Assembly: GCA_030694425.1 (NCBI GenBank)
Contig: JAUXYI010000063.1
Span: 1-57,149 of the forward strand
Direction of reading: 5' to 3'
DNA length: 57,149 nt
Origin: Thermodesulfovibrionia bacterium
GTDB taxonomy: Bacteria > Nitrospirota > Thermodesulfovibrionia > UBA6902 > BMS3Bbin08
Shown: piece after piece, positions 15,888-24,250 of the stretch
Position numbering within the stretch: position 1 is the stretch's first letter
Layout of the letters: the number at the start of each line of letters is the position of its first letter
Translations under genes and position numbers: made by a program
Notes under the pieces: model-generated
Database searches by the model: none
What the model saw: only the letters and a program-made list of their open reading frames with translations
Told to the model about the DNA's origin: nothing

Positions 15888-16347
15888 TCAAGGATTCAAG
15901 TGTTTGTTCTGTAAGGACTTAATAAGTGCCTTGAGCATCCTTTCAACCTCTCCTATTTCTTTCTGAAGTTTTTTTAAATCTTCAGCTTTAATAAAACCTA
16001 AATCCCCAGACAACAGTATTTGAGTTTCTAATTCACAAGTTGATCCATAAGCTACAGTGAAAGCAAAAAATAAGTTTACATACCCCCTCACCCTAACCCT
16101 CTCCCACAAGGGGAGAGGAGACTCTAAAATCCCCCCTCCCTTGACGGGAGGGGGCGAGGGGGAGGGGGAATTATGTAATTTTATTTAATTCCTTTACTAT
16201 AGATGGAACTGATACTGCAACCCTTCTTATCTGTGATATTAAGCCATATCTTTCCTCTTTCGGAAATTCTTTTGTTATTTTATAAATCTCTAAACATAGT
16301 TGATAGGACTTTTGCCAGACTTTTAAATCCTTGTAGTTCTTTAGCAT
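15888..16347 (-). pseudogene. Four-helix-bundle (bS23/IVS family) gene broken by a palindromic element
   Basis: The N-terminal half (LKNYKDLKVWQKSYQL ... YGLISQIRRVAVSVPS) reads from 16347 to about 16190. The C-terminal half (AYGSTCELETQILLSGDLGF ... ALIKSLQNK) reads from about 16060 to 15888. The expected NIAEG region between them is missing and replaced by the 16083-16169 palindrome with stop codons. Intact relatives are at 7434 and 27353. This is a clear case of repeat insertion or replacement killing a gene. The last codons of the gene lie within the left repeat arm. Confidence 0.85.
16083..16169. repeat. GC-rich palindromic pair that interrupts the four-helix-bundle gene
   Basis: CCCTCTCCC...GGGGAGAGG and CCCCCTCCCTTGACGGGAGGGGG stems. 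Nearly the same pair occurs at 32068-32155 and 2640-2735. Confidence 0.85.
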
Positions 16348-16438
16348 ATCACCGGAATCCTCGACCCCTCGAACCCTATTAATTTTTAGCATTTCACTTG
16401 AATCCTCGACCCCTTGACCCCTCGAACCCTTTTATTTT

Positions 16439-17101
16439 TTACGCCATCCCCTTTTCCCCACGCTTAATCATCATGTATTCCATATCAGACTTAATAAATG
16501 TCAATGTGCAATCAGCAAGATTTTTATAAAATGGGTTCTTAGCACCCTCCCTTAAATCCTTTGCAAACTTAGGCATCCATACACCGATGTGTCTTCTCAG
16601 GAAATCCTCCTGCATATTATGATAATTTAAGAACCCTTCATTATCCGAATTCTGATATGCCTCAAGACCTTTATTTATCAGGTAATACATAAATTCAAGC
16701 TCTACTGATATATGGTCGGGCATATCCTTTTGCGCAGGGTCCATCTCAACCCCTGCCTTTCTATAATATTTTACCGCATCAATGGTTGTATCTCCCATTA
16801 CCGTTCTCTTGCCTTCAAGATAGACCGAGCCGTATGGAGGAGCTAAAAGCCCAAAAGGACCTATAAAGAGCGCTGAATAATCAACAAGGATTTCAGTGTT
16901 TGTATATTTTGAAAGGGCATTATCCATATCCTTGGCAAAAGGGACAGCATTATTACATATAGGCTCTAAGGCGGTAATAAGGTTTTTGACCAATCCTTCT
17001 TCAATAAATTCCTTTCCAGGCTTACAATAACAGGCTGAAAGCAGTCTGTAGCAGTCTGCCCTGTGAGTCTCCTTTTGAATAAATTCCTCTGTTAGCTGCA
17101 T
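16439..17101 (-). CDS. TorD/NarJ-family molybdoenzyme chaperone (ArrD/TorD-like)
   Basis: A 220-residue cytoplasmic all-helical protein. It carries the family block PDHISVELEFMYYL (about residues 127-140) and the early R-x-D-CYRLLSACY helix. TorD proteins bind the Tat signal of a molybdopterin enzyme and help load the cofactor before export. The Tat-bearing ArrA-like protein encoded upstream (18464) is the obvious client. AGGAGGC precedes the ATG. The 426-base gap to the upstream FeS gene contains a terminator, so it may have its own promoter. Confidence 0.88.
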   Translation of the reverse strand: MQLTEEFIQKETHRADCYRLLSACYCKPGKEFIEEGLVKNLITALEPICNNAVPFAKDMDNALSKYTNTEILVDYSALFIGPFGLLAPPYGSVYLEGKRTVMGDTTIDAVKYYRKAGVEMDPAQKDMPDHISVELEFMYYLINKGLEAYQNSDNEGFLNYHNMQEDFLRRHIGVWMPKFAKDLREGAKNPFYKNLADCTLTFIKSDMEYMMIKRGEKGMA

Positions 17102-17130
17102 TTAAGCCTCCTGTTTTAATTTTTAAATAA

Positions 17131-17162
17131 AGGATTCATCCCGAATAATCGGGATGAATCCT
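17131..17162. repeat. 14-bp perfect hairpin upstream of the TorD gene
   Basis: AGGATTCATCCCGA and TCGGGATGAATCCT are inverted with a short AATA-type loop, about 30 bases upstream of the TorD start. The right half runs into the GAATCCTCGAACCCTTTT simple repeat. Confidence 0.7.
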
Positions 17163-17251
17163 CGAACCCTTTTAATATAATACTTTTCCCTCTAAAACTG
17201 CAAACCTTATTTCAACGTTCCGAAAATAGAGATAGAAAAACCAAAGCCGTG

Positions 17252-17410
17252 TCATACCTGTCATTGCGAGAACCCGAAGGGTTCGTGGCAATCCGACCTG
17301 AAAGGTCGTTACGAGGGCGAAGCCCGTGGTAATCTCAAACTGAGATTCCTCGCTTCACTCGGAATGACACCTCGTGTCAGATTGCTTCGCTTTGCTCGCA
17401 ATGACAATTT
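17252..17410. repeat. REP cluster in the FeS-TorD gap
   Basis: Five or more arms of the GTCATTGCGAG...GGAATGAC...GCTCGCAATGACA family, including AACCCGAAGGGTT and ACCTGAAAGGT stems. The gap 17102-17527 contains no gene. Confidence 0.85.
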
Positions 17411-17455
17411 TCTATCTCTATTTTTCGGTCAATGTAGCCGCAACTTTTTCTGGGC

Positions 17456-17488
17456 AAAAAAAAGGGCAAGGCAAATGCCTTGCCCTTT
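17456..17488 (-). terminator. Intrinsic terminator after the ArrB-like gene
   Basis: AAAGGGCAAGGCA (17461-17473) is perfectly complementary to TGCCTTGCCCTTT (17476-17488). On the minus strand the stem is followed by a run of T (the A run at 17456-17463). It lies 40 bases after the FeS stop codon and would end the 22278-17528 transcript. Confidence 0.85.
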
Positions 17489-17527
17489 CACCCTCACCCT
17501 CTCCCATCAAGGGAGAGGGTGAGGCGT

Positions 17528-18379
17528 TTATCTGAAGCTGAAATTGCCCACATAGTAGACATTGGGTCTGCTTGACCCTGAGGTAGGTGGAGTTATAAGA
17601 ACTACTTTCCTCAAGTTAGTGTATTTCTTAGATGCCAGAACCTTTGCGCCTGCTGGGACACTTGTTACGATTTCCCTTACTCCTGCAGGACAAGCAAGGA
17701 CACAATAGGGCTTTCTCTCTGGCTCGGCTAAAGTCATATCATTGAGCCTGTGGACACAGAGGTGGCACTTATCCACAATACCTTTTCTGCTCACATCATT
17801 TTGGGTAACACCGCATACATCAACATATGTCCAGTCATTCTTGTACGCAGGTGCAAGCTCTGTCATTCCCACGGTGTTCCTTACCTCAGCCTCTGAGCTT
17901 GTGCAGCCTGCAATAGCCTCTGAATTGTCGGTGAGATACCCGAAGGGTTCTACCGAATGGTAACTTATTACACTGTAATTTGCCTTTGATGCCCCGGCAT
18001 TTGCAGTGCTATAAGGACATTGCCTCTGGCATGCACGGCAGCCGATGCACCTGGCATTATCGTGAAGCACGAGTCCGCCGTTTGCTGCTGTGAGCTTGTA
18101 CATAGCCTTTCTCTTACCCCCTACACAGTTAACATCGTCGATAGGGGCTACAGGGCATGCAGCAACACATGCAGGGTCATCACAGTGATTGCATAGAACA
18201 GGCAGGGCTATCCATTTTGTACTCGGGAAAAGCCCGGTTGTTTCTGTAATGAAATCTGCCCTGTTAAAGGTCTGCCCGCCAAGCCTCTCAGGGGTGTTAT
18301 TCCCGATTTTACAGGCTATGGCGCATGAACCACAACCTACACATTTTGATAAATCAATCTTCATCATATTTTGAGACAT
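17528..18379 (-). CDS. ArrB/DmsB-like 4x[4Fe-4S] electron-transfer subunit
   Basis: A 283-residue protein with no signal peptide, so it is expected to be exported together with its Tat-bearing catalytic partner. The cluster motifs are CVGCGSCAIAC, CNHCDDPACVAACP, CIGCRACQRQCP and CHLC...CVLACP. The start (KIDLSKCVGCG, CNHCDDPAC) and the end (PNVYYVGNF) resemble ArrB of respiratory arsenate reductases. About 60 extra residues (145-200) lie between clusters three and four. GAAAGGAGAT precedes the ATG. It should link the molybdoenzyme to the tetraheme cytochrome of the same operon, since no NrfD partner is encoded nearby. Confidence 0.88.
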   Translation of the reverse strand: MSQNMMKIDLSKCVGCGSCAIACKIGNNTPERLGGQTFNRADFITETTGLFPSTKWIALPVLCNHCDDPACVAACPVAPIDDVNCVGGKRKAMYKLTAANGGLVLHDNARCIGCRACQRQCPYSTANAGASKANYSVISYHSVEPFGYLTDNSEAIAGCTSSEAEVRNTVGMTELAPAYKNDWTYVDVCGVTQNDVSRKGIVDKCHLCVHRLNDMTLAEPERKPYCVLACPAGVREIVTSVPAGAKVLASKKYTNLRKVVLITPPTSGSSRPNVYYVGNFSFR

Positions 18380-18463
18380 TTTTTATCTCCTTTCTTCTTT
18401 TAATTTTCATTTCCTGTATCCCCGTCCTTTTTACGGGAAGGGGATACAGGGTAAACTATTTTC

Positions 18464-21400
18464 TTACACCACCTTCACTATTTTCACCTTAATACAGGCG
18501 TTTCTTGCAGTTGAGCCGCTCATACGCTCCCACTCTGCCGGCAGTATCTCATTGTTGTTACCGCCGTTAGGTGTTGTGCCGAATACCTTAGAAGCATACC
18601 TTCCATATGCCCAGTGTCCTTGACCATAGGATTTTGCTACGGTGCCTGACCTTACGCCAGCCCATACCGCTACCTTACAGATTATGCCTTCTGTTTGGTT
18701 TGCAGGACTGGTGATTCTGACTGAGTCACCGTCTTTAACACCCAGAGCAGAGGCATCCGTAGGGTTAATCTTTACAACATCTTTCCACTTTGCATCGCCC
18801 GCGTCGCATGACTTGAATTCATGGTACCATGGGGCATTCGCGCTCCTTCCTTCTCTGTTGAGACGCGACTTATGGTCAATGAAGGTGTACTTGTAAGTGC
18901 CGGGCGCGCCGCCGTCATTGATGTTCGGGTCTTCATAGTGCGGCATAATGGCGATATCTTTGTCCACGTCAGTGACGCCGACCAGAGCAGCCGTGTCATC
19001 ATAGTTTGTTGCAACAAGAATCTCATACCAGGTAGTTGCCTCAGGTGTGGTAGCAGCTGAAATAATAGCATCAAAGCCGTATTTTATCGCTCCATTTGCG
19101 TTATAGAACTCCGGCTTTGCGCTAAATGTTGCAAAGCAGTCCTTGGCGATGTCATATGTATCGCTGGCGGCAGGAGCAGCAGAAAATGCCTTGGCAACAG
19201 TTAATGTGGTGGCAGTATTACTTAGTATATAACGCGCCTCACCTACTGCTGCGCCGCTTGTCATAATAACCCACGCTTTCGCCCATGCATTGGCGGTCCA
19301 AGCCTTTGAGGTGTCTGTTAGGGTAGTTGTAGTGCCTCCAGTAGCCGTGCCGTTGTCATTTCTGGTTGAGCCGTCCACTGCATATCTCCATGCCTTGCCG
19401 CGACCACTCACAAATTGACTGCTGCTATATGTAGCCTGTGAGATACCGTTTCCTGCATAAAGGGTGGTAGAGCCGGGCACTAACCCATAAGCACCATTAA
19501 GCGCATCCCATTCCTGCGCCCTTGTGCTGCCGCTCCACATGCCGCCTTTTGTGGCATGGTATTTTGTCTGTACCAGCTCAAAGTCCTTTGAATCCGCGGC
19601 AGCCGATAAGGTAGGCTCGCCCATAGCAGCAGGATATGTGGTTCTAAGATAGTTGATAAGATAGCTCCAGCCCGCTGTGTCCAAGCCCTGTCCCAGAATC
19701 CATGGGACTTCGCTCTCCGCGTTCTTTGCATCCGGGAATACAGGATCAATAACCGCATTATAGAGACTATGTGTCTTATACTTGCCTGAGCGCTGATGCG
19801 TGCTTGCCATTACCTCAAGCCCTACATGTTTTCCCGGAAGGATTATGTCGGCAAACATTCCCATCTCTGAGGCGTGGGTGGAAATATCCACAACAAATGG
19901 AGGGGCAGTGTCATCGGCAGAAGCAGACCATGCGCTCATGTCACCGGTGTTATATGCATTTCCGGTGGTTAATGCGTCTTCCCATCTTGATGCGCCTGCG
20001 CATGAGAATGGCCAGTTGCTCATGGCGGATAGTATGAATTTGGTCTCATAAGGAGACTTATCCCTTATGGCATCCGCTGTCCTGTTTGTCGGGGTTATGG
20101 CGCCGACCTTGTATGCCCCGCTGGTGTATTCCAATGCCGGCATGGTAAGTTCGTAACCGCTGGCTACATACTTTGTGATTTTCTGCATGCTGCCCTTGCG
20201 GTTACCGTCATCATAAGCAGATGTTGACGGTACGCCGTCGGTATAGTAACTATTGGACGGCTCTGCCTGTATCTCGCCGCCCAGGTGGTCAAATGAGCCG
20301 ACAAGCGCATTTAGCATTATGCAAGCCCATGCTCCGTACATGCTGTTTGGCGACATTGCGACGCCGGGACCAAGCCATGAAATAGCCTTTGCCTTGTCAT
20401 CGTCGTCGGTTCCGCCTGCGAAGCCCTCTGCTACTGCTTTTATTGTAGCTGAGCTTATTCCTGTAATGCCTGCCGCCCACGAGGGAGTGCAGTTTTTAAC
20501 TACTTTATTCCACCATGCTACAACGCCTTTTGTGCCTTTTTCCGGAACAGCGCCTACTACAGCATCAAGGCCTGCTGTAAATACGGTATCATCAAGGCCT
20601 GCGAATGTCTTGTTCCATAAGCCGCTTACCAGAATATGATGGGCTATTGCAAGTGCTAATGCGCCGTCTGTTCCCGGTTTTACCGGCAGCCATTTGTGAG
20701 CCTTTGCAGCAGTTGCATGGAGACGGGGGTCTATTGAGACAACCGTCATGCCTGCATTCATCCGCTCACCAAGCTTTTTGATAGTGCCTGAGCACAATCT
20801 GTTAGAAGATACTGGGTCAACACCCCATAGCAGGAGATAACGGCAGTTGTCAATGTCGTAATCATCATAACCCCAACGGCCCACGGCAAGCGACCTTGCG
20901 AAGTTCTCAGCCTCAGCGCATATTGAGCTGTGGCTTATGGCATTCGGGGTGCCGATAATTTCTTTCACTGCGTTATACAGTGTCGTCCTGCCATAAGTAT
21001 ATCTTCCTCTGAAATAGGCATACTTATGCGCATTGCCGGCGTCTCTCATAGCAATCAGCTTGTTGGCAATCTCTGCCATTGCATCGTCCCATGATACAGG
21101 GATGAAATGAGGGTCCACACCCCTGCCTTTTGCGTTGTTTGTCCTTCTCATAGGGACCTTTACCCTGTCAGCATCATAAGCCTCCTGTAAGGCTATCCGT
21201 GCCTTAGGGCATACAATGTTAAAATCTCCGTTTGTTGCGTCTCCTCTCTTTGAGTTCCTATTTCCTCTTACATCAATAGCCCTCTTAATGCCCGCTTCGG
21301 TCTGTGTTTTAACCTCTACAGGACACCATGTTGTGCAGCCAGCGCAAGTGGTCGGAGTATAGCCAATTGTTCCTGACTCCTCTGCGTGGGCTTTTGATGG

Positions 21401-21493
21401 TCTGAGGGTATTGAGTACTGTGCCGCTTAAGGCTCCTGCTACTCCAACGGCAACAGAGCCTTTTAAGAAATCTCTACGAGTTACTTTTATCAT
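18464..21493 (-). CDS. Tat-exported ArrA/ArxA-like molybdopterin oxidoreductase with an inserted module
   Basis: A 1009-residue protein, longer than usual ArrA (about 850). Tat signal TRRDFLKG (residues 5-12); [4Fe-4S] cysteines 50, 53, 57 and 95; then YDADRVKVPMRRTN, RGRYT (162-166) and SHSSICAEAENF with Cys192 as the expected Mo ligand; then WGVDPVSSNR. These blocks are typical of the ArrA/ArxA clade of the DMSO reductase family. Compared with ArrA as I remember it, CAEAEKF has become CAEAENF (197) and GYW has become GRW (206), so substrate contacts may differ. Residues about 711-784 (GTATGGTTTTLTDTSKAW ... TATTLTVA) look like a separate surface beta module. The substrate is undetermined. 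Confidence 0.85.
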   Translation of the reverse strand: MIKVTRRDFLKGSVAVGVAGALSGTVLNTLRPSKAHAEESGTIGYTPTTCAGCTTWCPVEVKTQTEAGIKRAIDVRGNRNSKRGDATNGDFNIVCPKARIALQEAYDADRVKVPMRRTNNAKGRGVDPHFIPVSWDDAMAEIANKLIAMRDAGNAHKYAYFRGRYTYGRTTLYNAVKEIIGTPNAISHSSICAEAENFARSLAVGRWGYDDYDIDNCRYLLLWGVDPVSSNRLCSGTIKKLGERMNAGMTVVSIDPRLHATAAKAHKWLPVKPGTDGALALAIAHHILVSGLWNKTFAGLDDTVFTAGLDAVVGAVPEKGTKGVVAWWNKVVKNCTPSWAAGITGISSATIKAVAEGFAGGTDDDDKAKAISWLGPGVAMSPNSMYGAWACIMLNALVGSFDHLGGEIQAEPSNSYYTDGVPSTSAYDDGNRKGSMQKITKYVASGYELTMPALEYTSGAYKVGAITPTNRTADAIRDKSPYETKFILSAMSNWPFSCAGASRWEDALTTGNAYNTGDMSAWSASADDTAPPFVVDISTHASEMGMFADIILPGKHVGLEVMASTHQRSGKYKTHSLYNAVIDPVFPDAKNAESEVPWILGQGLDTAGWSYLINYLRTTYPAAMGEPTLSAAADSKDFELVQTKYHATKGGMWSGSTRAQEWDALNGAYGLVPGSTTLYAGNGISQATYSSSQFVSGRGKAWRYAVDGSTRNDNGTATGGTTTTLTDTSKAWTANAWAKAWVIMTSGAAVGEARYILSNTATTLTVAKAFSAAPAASDTYDIAKDCFATFSAKPEFYNANGAIKYGFDAIISAATTPEATTWYEILVATNYDDTAALVGVTDVDKDIAIMPHYEDPNINDGGAPGTYKYTFIDHKSRLNREGRSANAPWYHEFKSCDAGDAKWKDVVKINPTDASALGVKDGDSVRITSPANQTEGIICKVAVWAGVRSGTVAKSYGQGHWAYGRYASKVFGTTPNGGNNNEILPAEWERMSGSTARNACIKVKIVKVV

Positions 21494-21516
21494 ATTTTTA
21501 TCCCTCCTTTCTTAAA

Positions 21517-22278
21517 TTATCTATTGACATGACAGTCTATGCACATTCCGGAGCCTGAATTGTCACCCCTGAGAAAGTACACCTGTGTTCCTGCTGACCT
21601 ACCAACGTCCATCGACTTTCCAGGATAGTCAACGGTATCATGGACCGCATGGCATGTAGCACATTCAAACTGGTTGTAATCTCCGGTATTACCTGTTTCA
21701 CTATAAAGCGGATATGGTCCTCTTGCTCCGATAATAGCCCTTTTATTTACATTGCTGGTGCTATAAGCTTGAGCCGCTCTGAATCCGTTATTCTCATCAT
21801 CACGGGCTGGGTTATAAGTAAAACCCACAGGATGCTCATTCAGCATGGTCGCCGCGTCCGACCCGAGATTGGTCTGAGGATTTACAAGTAATGTGGAATT
21901 AAAATTATAATCAGTATTTGCCACAGACCCTGGTCCTGGATAGTTAACAAGGGTGCTTGCTACACCATTATGACAGACCATACAATTGAAAGTTGCATAA
22001 TTGGCAGAGTCTATTAAGGTAGTTTCTGTCATATCAAAGGTTGGACTGGCATACATTGTATAGCTCGTAGGAGCACCTTGAGCCCTGTTCCATAAAGGAT
22101 ATTGTCCTGAGCCTGCGTGAGGCGTGTGACACATTGCACATCTTTCAATATCTGCGCCTGCTCCTAAATCACGCATAACAGCCACATCATGAGGAGTGCC
22201 TTCAATAATAGCCCATGCACTCATAGCAGTACCTATTATCAGCACCGCCACCGTCATTATACTTAATAGTTTCTTCAT
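21517..22278 (-). CDS. OmcE-like tetraheme c-type cytochrome encoded with the ArrAB-like enzyme
   Basis: A 253-residue protein with a signal peptide (residues 1-23, cut after AWA). Four CXXCH sites appear as ERCAMCHTPHAG, then PLWNR and SYTMYASP, NCMVCHNG, a NEHPVGF block, FECATCHAVHD, and MCIDCH near the C-terminus. This is the same block order as the 7805 protein and OmcE-like filament cytochromes. AAGGAGG precedes the ATG. It is the first gene of the operon, 23 bases upstream of the molybdoenzyme, so it is probably the enzyme's direct electron partner. Whether it polymerises is not visible from sequence. Confidence 0.72.
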   Translation of the reverse strand: MKKLLSIMTVAVLIIGTAMSAWAIIEGTPHDVAVMRDLGAGADIERCAMCHTPHAGSGQYPLWNRAQGAPTSYTMYASPTFDMTETTLIDSANYATFNCMVCHNGVASTLVNYPGPGSVANTDYNFNSTLLVNPQTNLGSDAATMLNEHPVGFTYNPARDDENNGFRAAQAYSTSNVNKRAIIGARGPYPLYSETGNTGDYNQFECATCHAVHDTVDYPGKSMDVGRSAGTQVYFLRGDNSGSGMCIDCHVNR

Positions 22279-22597
22279 ATTCTATACCTCCTTCTTTTCA
22301 TTTTTTAGACCTCCTCTTTTAATGTAAGACAGTGCTAAATTTGTCCTCATACTCTTCACTCACCACCCCCTTCATGAATAAGCCTGTTCAATTAAAAGAC
22401 TCCACCTTCGCCGTCTTTCCCCGAAAATGTCATGACGATTCCCCCTGAAAGAGGGAATACAGACTCCTTTCTTTTTTAAAGTTTTAGGTTTAGAGACAGT
22501 TAGAAACCTAACTGTTTAGTAAGTTAAGCAAAACGTATGCCAGTAGTAAATATTACGGAAAACCCTTTTAAAAAACGAAAAAAATGAACACAGGGTA

Positions 22598-22652
22598 TTG
22601 GTGATTTCTGTGATTTGATGAAATCACCATACATAGTTGGTGATTTCACCAA
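22598..22652. promoter_or_regulatory. Two TTGGTGA/TCACCAA inverted repeats upstream of the ArrAB-like operon
   Basis: 22600-22628 holds GGTGATTTC ... GAAATCACC (9-bp arms, 11-base spacer). 22637-22652 holds TTGGTGATTTCACCAA (7-bp arms, 2-base centre). The latter differs by one base from the perfect palindrome at 34437. They lie 320-375 bases upstream of the tetraheme start codon. Confidence 0.5.
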
Positions 22653-22725
22653 TATTCCAAGAAATTAACCACAGAGTTCACAGAGAATTTTTTTCTTAAA
22701 AATTATCTCTCCTCAATATTAAATG

Positions 22726-22825
22726 TCATTCCTCCCGACGTGTCGGGATCGGGAATCGTTCTTGAAGAAGGGTGCTGCACTGAGTAAGAAGGATTCCGAA
22801 TCCCGAAGCATCGGGAGAATGACAG
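22726..22825. repeat. REP pair
   Basis: GTCATTCC...CCCGACGTGTCGGG and CCCGAAGCATCGGGAGAATGAC arms. It is part of the 1.25-kb gene-free stretch 22279-23530. Confidence 0.8.
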
Positions 22826-22844
22826 AAAGCGAGGGGTATATTTT

Positions 22845-23150
22845 GCCACAGATTTTCACTGATAAAATTTCTGGACACGGATTCTCACAGATAAACACAG
22901 ATATGAACAAAATTAGACAGGATATACAGGATAAACAAGATATATAAAAATTAGAAAATCTTGCCTGCCTGTGCGCTGCACGCAGACAGGTAAATCCTGT
23001 TAATCCTGTCAGAATAATTTTATAATTTCCTATATATTAAAAAAATTTGATTATTGATAATCTGTGTAATCTGTGTTCATCTGTGTCCAAAACAAGTCTG
23101 TGTCTGTCTGTGGCTATCTTTCTCTGTGTCCCTGCCTACCGTCAGGCAGG
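22845..23150. repeat. CACAGATT/ACAGGAT simple repeats in inverted arrangement
   Basis: The left part has CCACAGATTTTCACTGATAA and AGATAAACACAGATATG with ACAGGATAAACA units. The right part has CTGTGTAATCTGTGTTCATC and TCTGTGTCTGTCTGTGG, the inverted form. No gene lies in 22279-23530. The sequence type is the same as the ends of the element at 44337. Confidence 0.75.
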
Positions 23151-23409
23151 TCTGGGGTTATTCAACTTTTTTACGAAAGAACCAAAAAATTTTTTACGCT
23201 TGAACCCTCGACCCCTTGAATCCTGCTTTTTCTGGTATGTTTATTGCATAAAATCTATGAAGTAATGGGTCTAATTTAATTCATGTAAAAATACTTATCG
23301 GTTATTAATATAAACGTAGGTTTTTTTGTAAACAAATTGAACAACTAAGGACAAACGTAGACAGTGAGTAACAATAGTGTTCGCTAAAAATTTAACAAGC
23401 TATCACTAT

Positions 23410-23512
23410 CTGTCATTCCCGCGAAGCTTGTCCCTGAAGGTAGTAAGCAGGGAGCGGGAATCCAGTAAAATCAAATATTCTCTGGATTCCGTGTCAAGCA
23501 CGGAATGACGAA
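23410..23512. repeat. REP pair upstream of the receiver-PilZ gene
   Basis: GTCATTCCCGCGAAGCTTGTCC... and CCGTGTCAAGCACGGAATGAC arms. The first arm contains CTGAAGGTAGTAAGCAGG, also found at 38895-38925 and 51560-51590. Confidence 0.85.
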
Positions 23513-23530
23513 TTGAGGAGGATTTTCAAG

Positions 23531-24247
23531 ATGAAAAGGGTTCTTATAGTTGATGACGAGAAATTGATACTTGATGGATTGTCAAAGTCTCTCTCCAATG
23601 AATATACCGAGATAACAACCATAGAAACAGGTAAAGATGCACTTAAGGAAATTACCTCACGTTTCTATAACCTTTGCATTTTAGATATCTATCTGTCTGA
23701 CATCAACGGACTGGATGTTATGAAGAAGATAAGGGAAATATCCCCTGAAACTAAGGTCGTTATCATGACAGCTTACCATATAACTAATGAAATGACGCAG
23801 GAGATAGAAGATAACGCCCATTACTTTATTAGCAAACCTTTTGACCTCTCTCAGATAAAAGTGATTTCGGAGACAGTATTGGCGCCAGGAGTCCAGGAAG
23901 GTCTTCAAAGAGACTGCAAATCTTCTGACGCAGGATTATCGGAGATTCGTTTTCGGAACGAATCTCCGACCGGAAACGATGGAAGAAGGTTTAAGAGAAC
24001 GCCGTTTACGAAAACCATTAATTACTTTGCGAGCGTCATGGAAGAAAAAGAGTTGAAGATATCAAACTTAAGGGGTGATATTGTTGATATCAGCGATGAG
24101 GGAATCGGCATAAGGACAGATTATCCCCTTAAGATAGGCTATATGGTGAGGTTTCCTGAAGAAACAAAACATGATATAGGAGTTGTCAAGTGGAGCATGT
24201 CTACAGGAGGTGGTTACAGGGTAGGAATTGAGTTTATAAAACGTTAA
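23531..24247 (+). CDS. Response regulator with C-terminal PilZ (c-di-GMP) domain
   Basis: About 238 residues. The receiver domain has an acidic DDE cluster near the start, the phospho-acceptor Asp in LCILDIYL, Thr in VIMTAYH, and Lys in ISKPFD. A PilZ domain follows with RRFKR (R-x3-R) and DISDEG (D-x-S-x-x-G), both c-di-GMP contacts in this family. The linker carries a translated GGAGATTCG/CGAATCTCC palindrome. GAGGAGG stands 8 bases before ATG 23531, which decides the start over the longer frame. It may couple phosphorelay to motility, surface or export behaviour. It lies tail to tail with the NtrC gene. Confidence 0.87.
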   Translation: MKRVLIVDDEKLILDGLSKSLSNEYTEITTIETGKDALKEITSRFYNLCILDIYLSDINGLDVMKKIREISPETKVVIMTAYHITNEMTQEIEDNAHYFISKPFDLSQIKVISETVLAPGVQEGLQRDCKSSDAGLSEIRFRNESPTGNDGRRFKRTPFTKTINYFASVMEEKELKISNLRGDIVDISDEGIGIRTDYPLKIGYMVRFPEETKHDIGVVKWSMSTGGGYRVGIEFIKR

Positions 24248-24250
24248 TCC

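Larger units (their letters stand above)
15863..16434. mobile_element. Four-helix-bundle cassette C: broken gene between inverted simple-repeat arms
   Basis: The left arm starting TTAATAGGGTTCAAGGATTC (15862) and right arms of the type GAATCCTCGACCCCTCGAACC (16356-16384, again 16400-16434) are inverted copies of one degenerate repeat. The enclosed minus-strand gene starts about 5 bases from one arm and stops inside the other. The architecture is the same as cassettes A and B. Confidence 0.5.

Noticed and set aside
18464-21493. Assignment as a true respiratory arsenate reductase
   Set aside because: The clade signature fits, but two recalled substrate-contact residues differ and no ars genes lie nearby, so I leave the substrate open.
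18464-21493. Long plus-strand frames opposite the molybdoenzyme and cytochromes
   Set aside because: They are antisense shadows without ribosome binding sites or recognisable domains, overlapped by well-supported genes.
22279-23530. A hidden gene in the 1.25-kb gap upstream of the ArrAB-like operon
   Set aside because: The frames there are short and consist of REP and CACAGATT simple repeats; no start with a ribosome binding site leads to a plausible protein.
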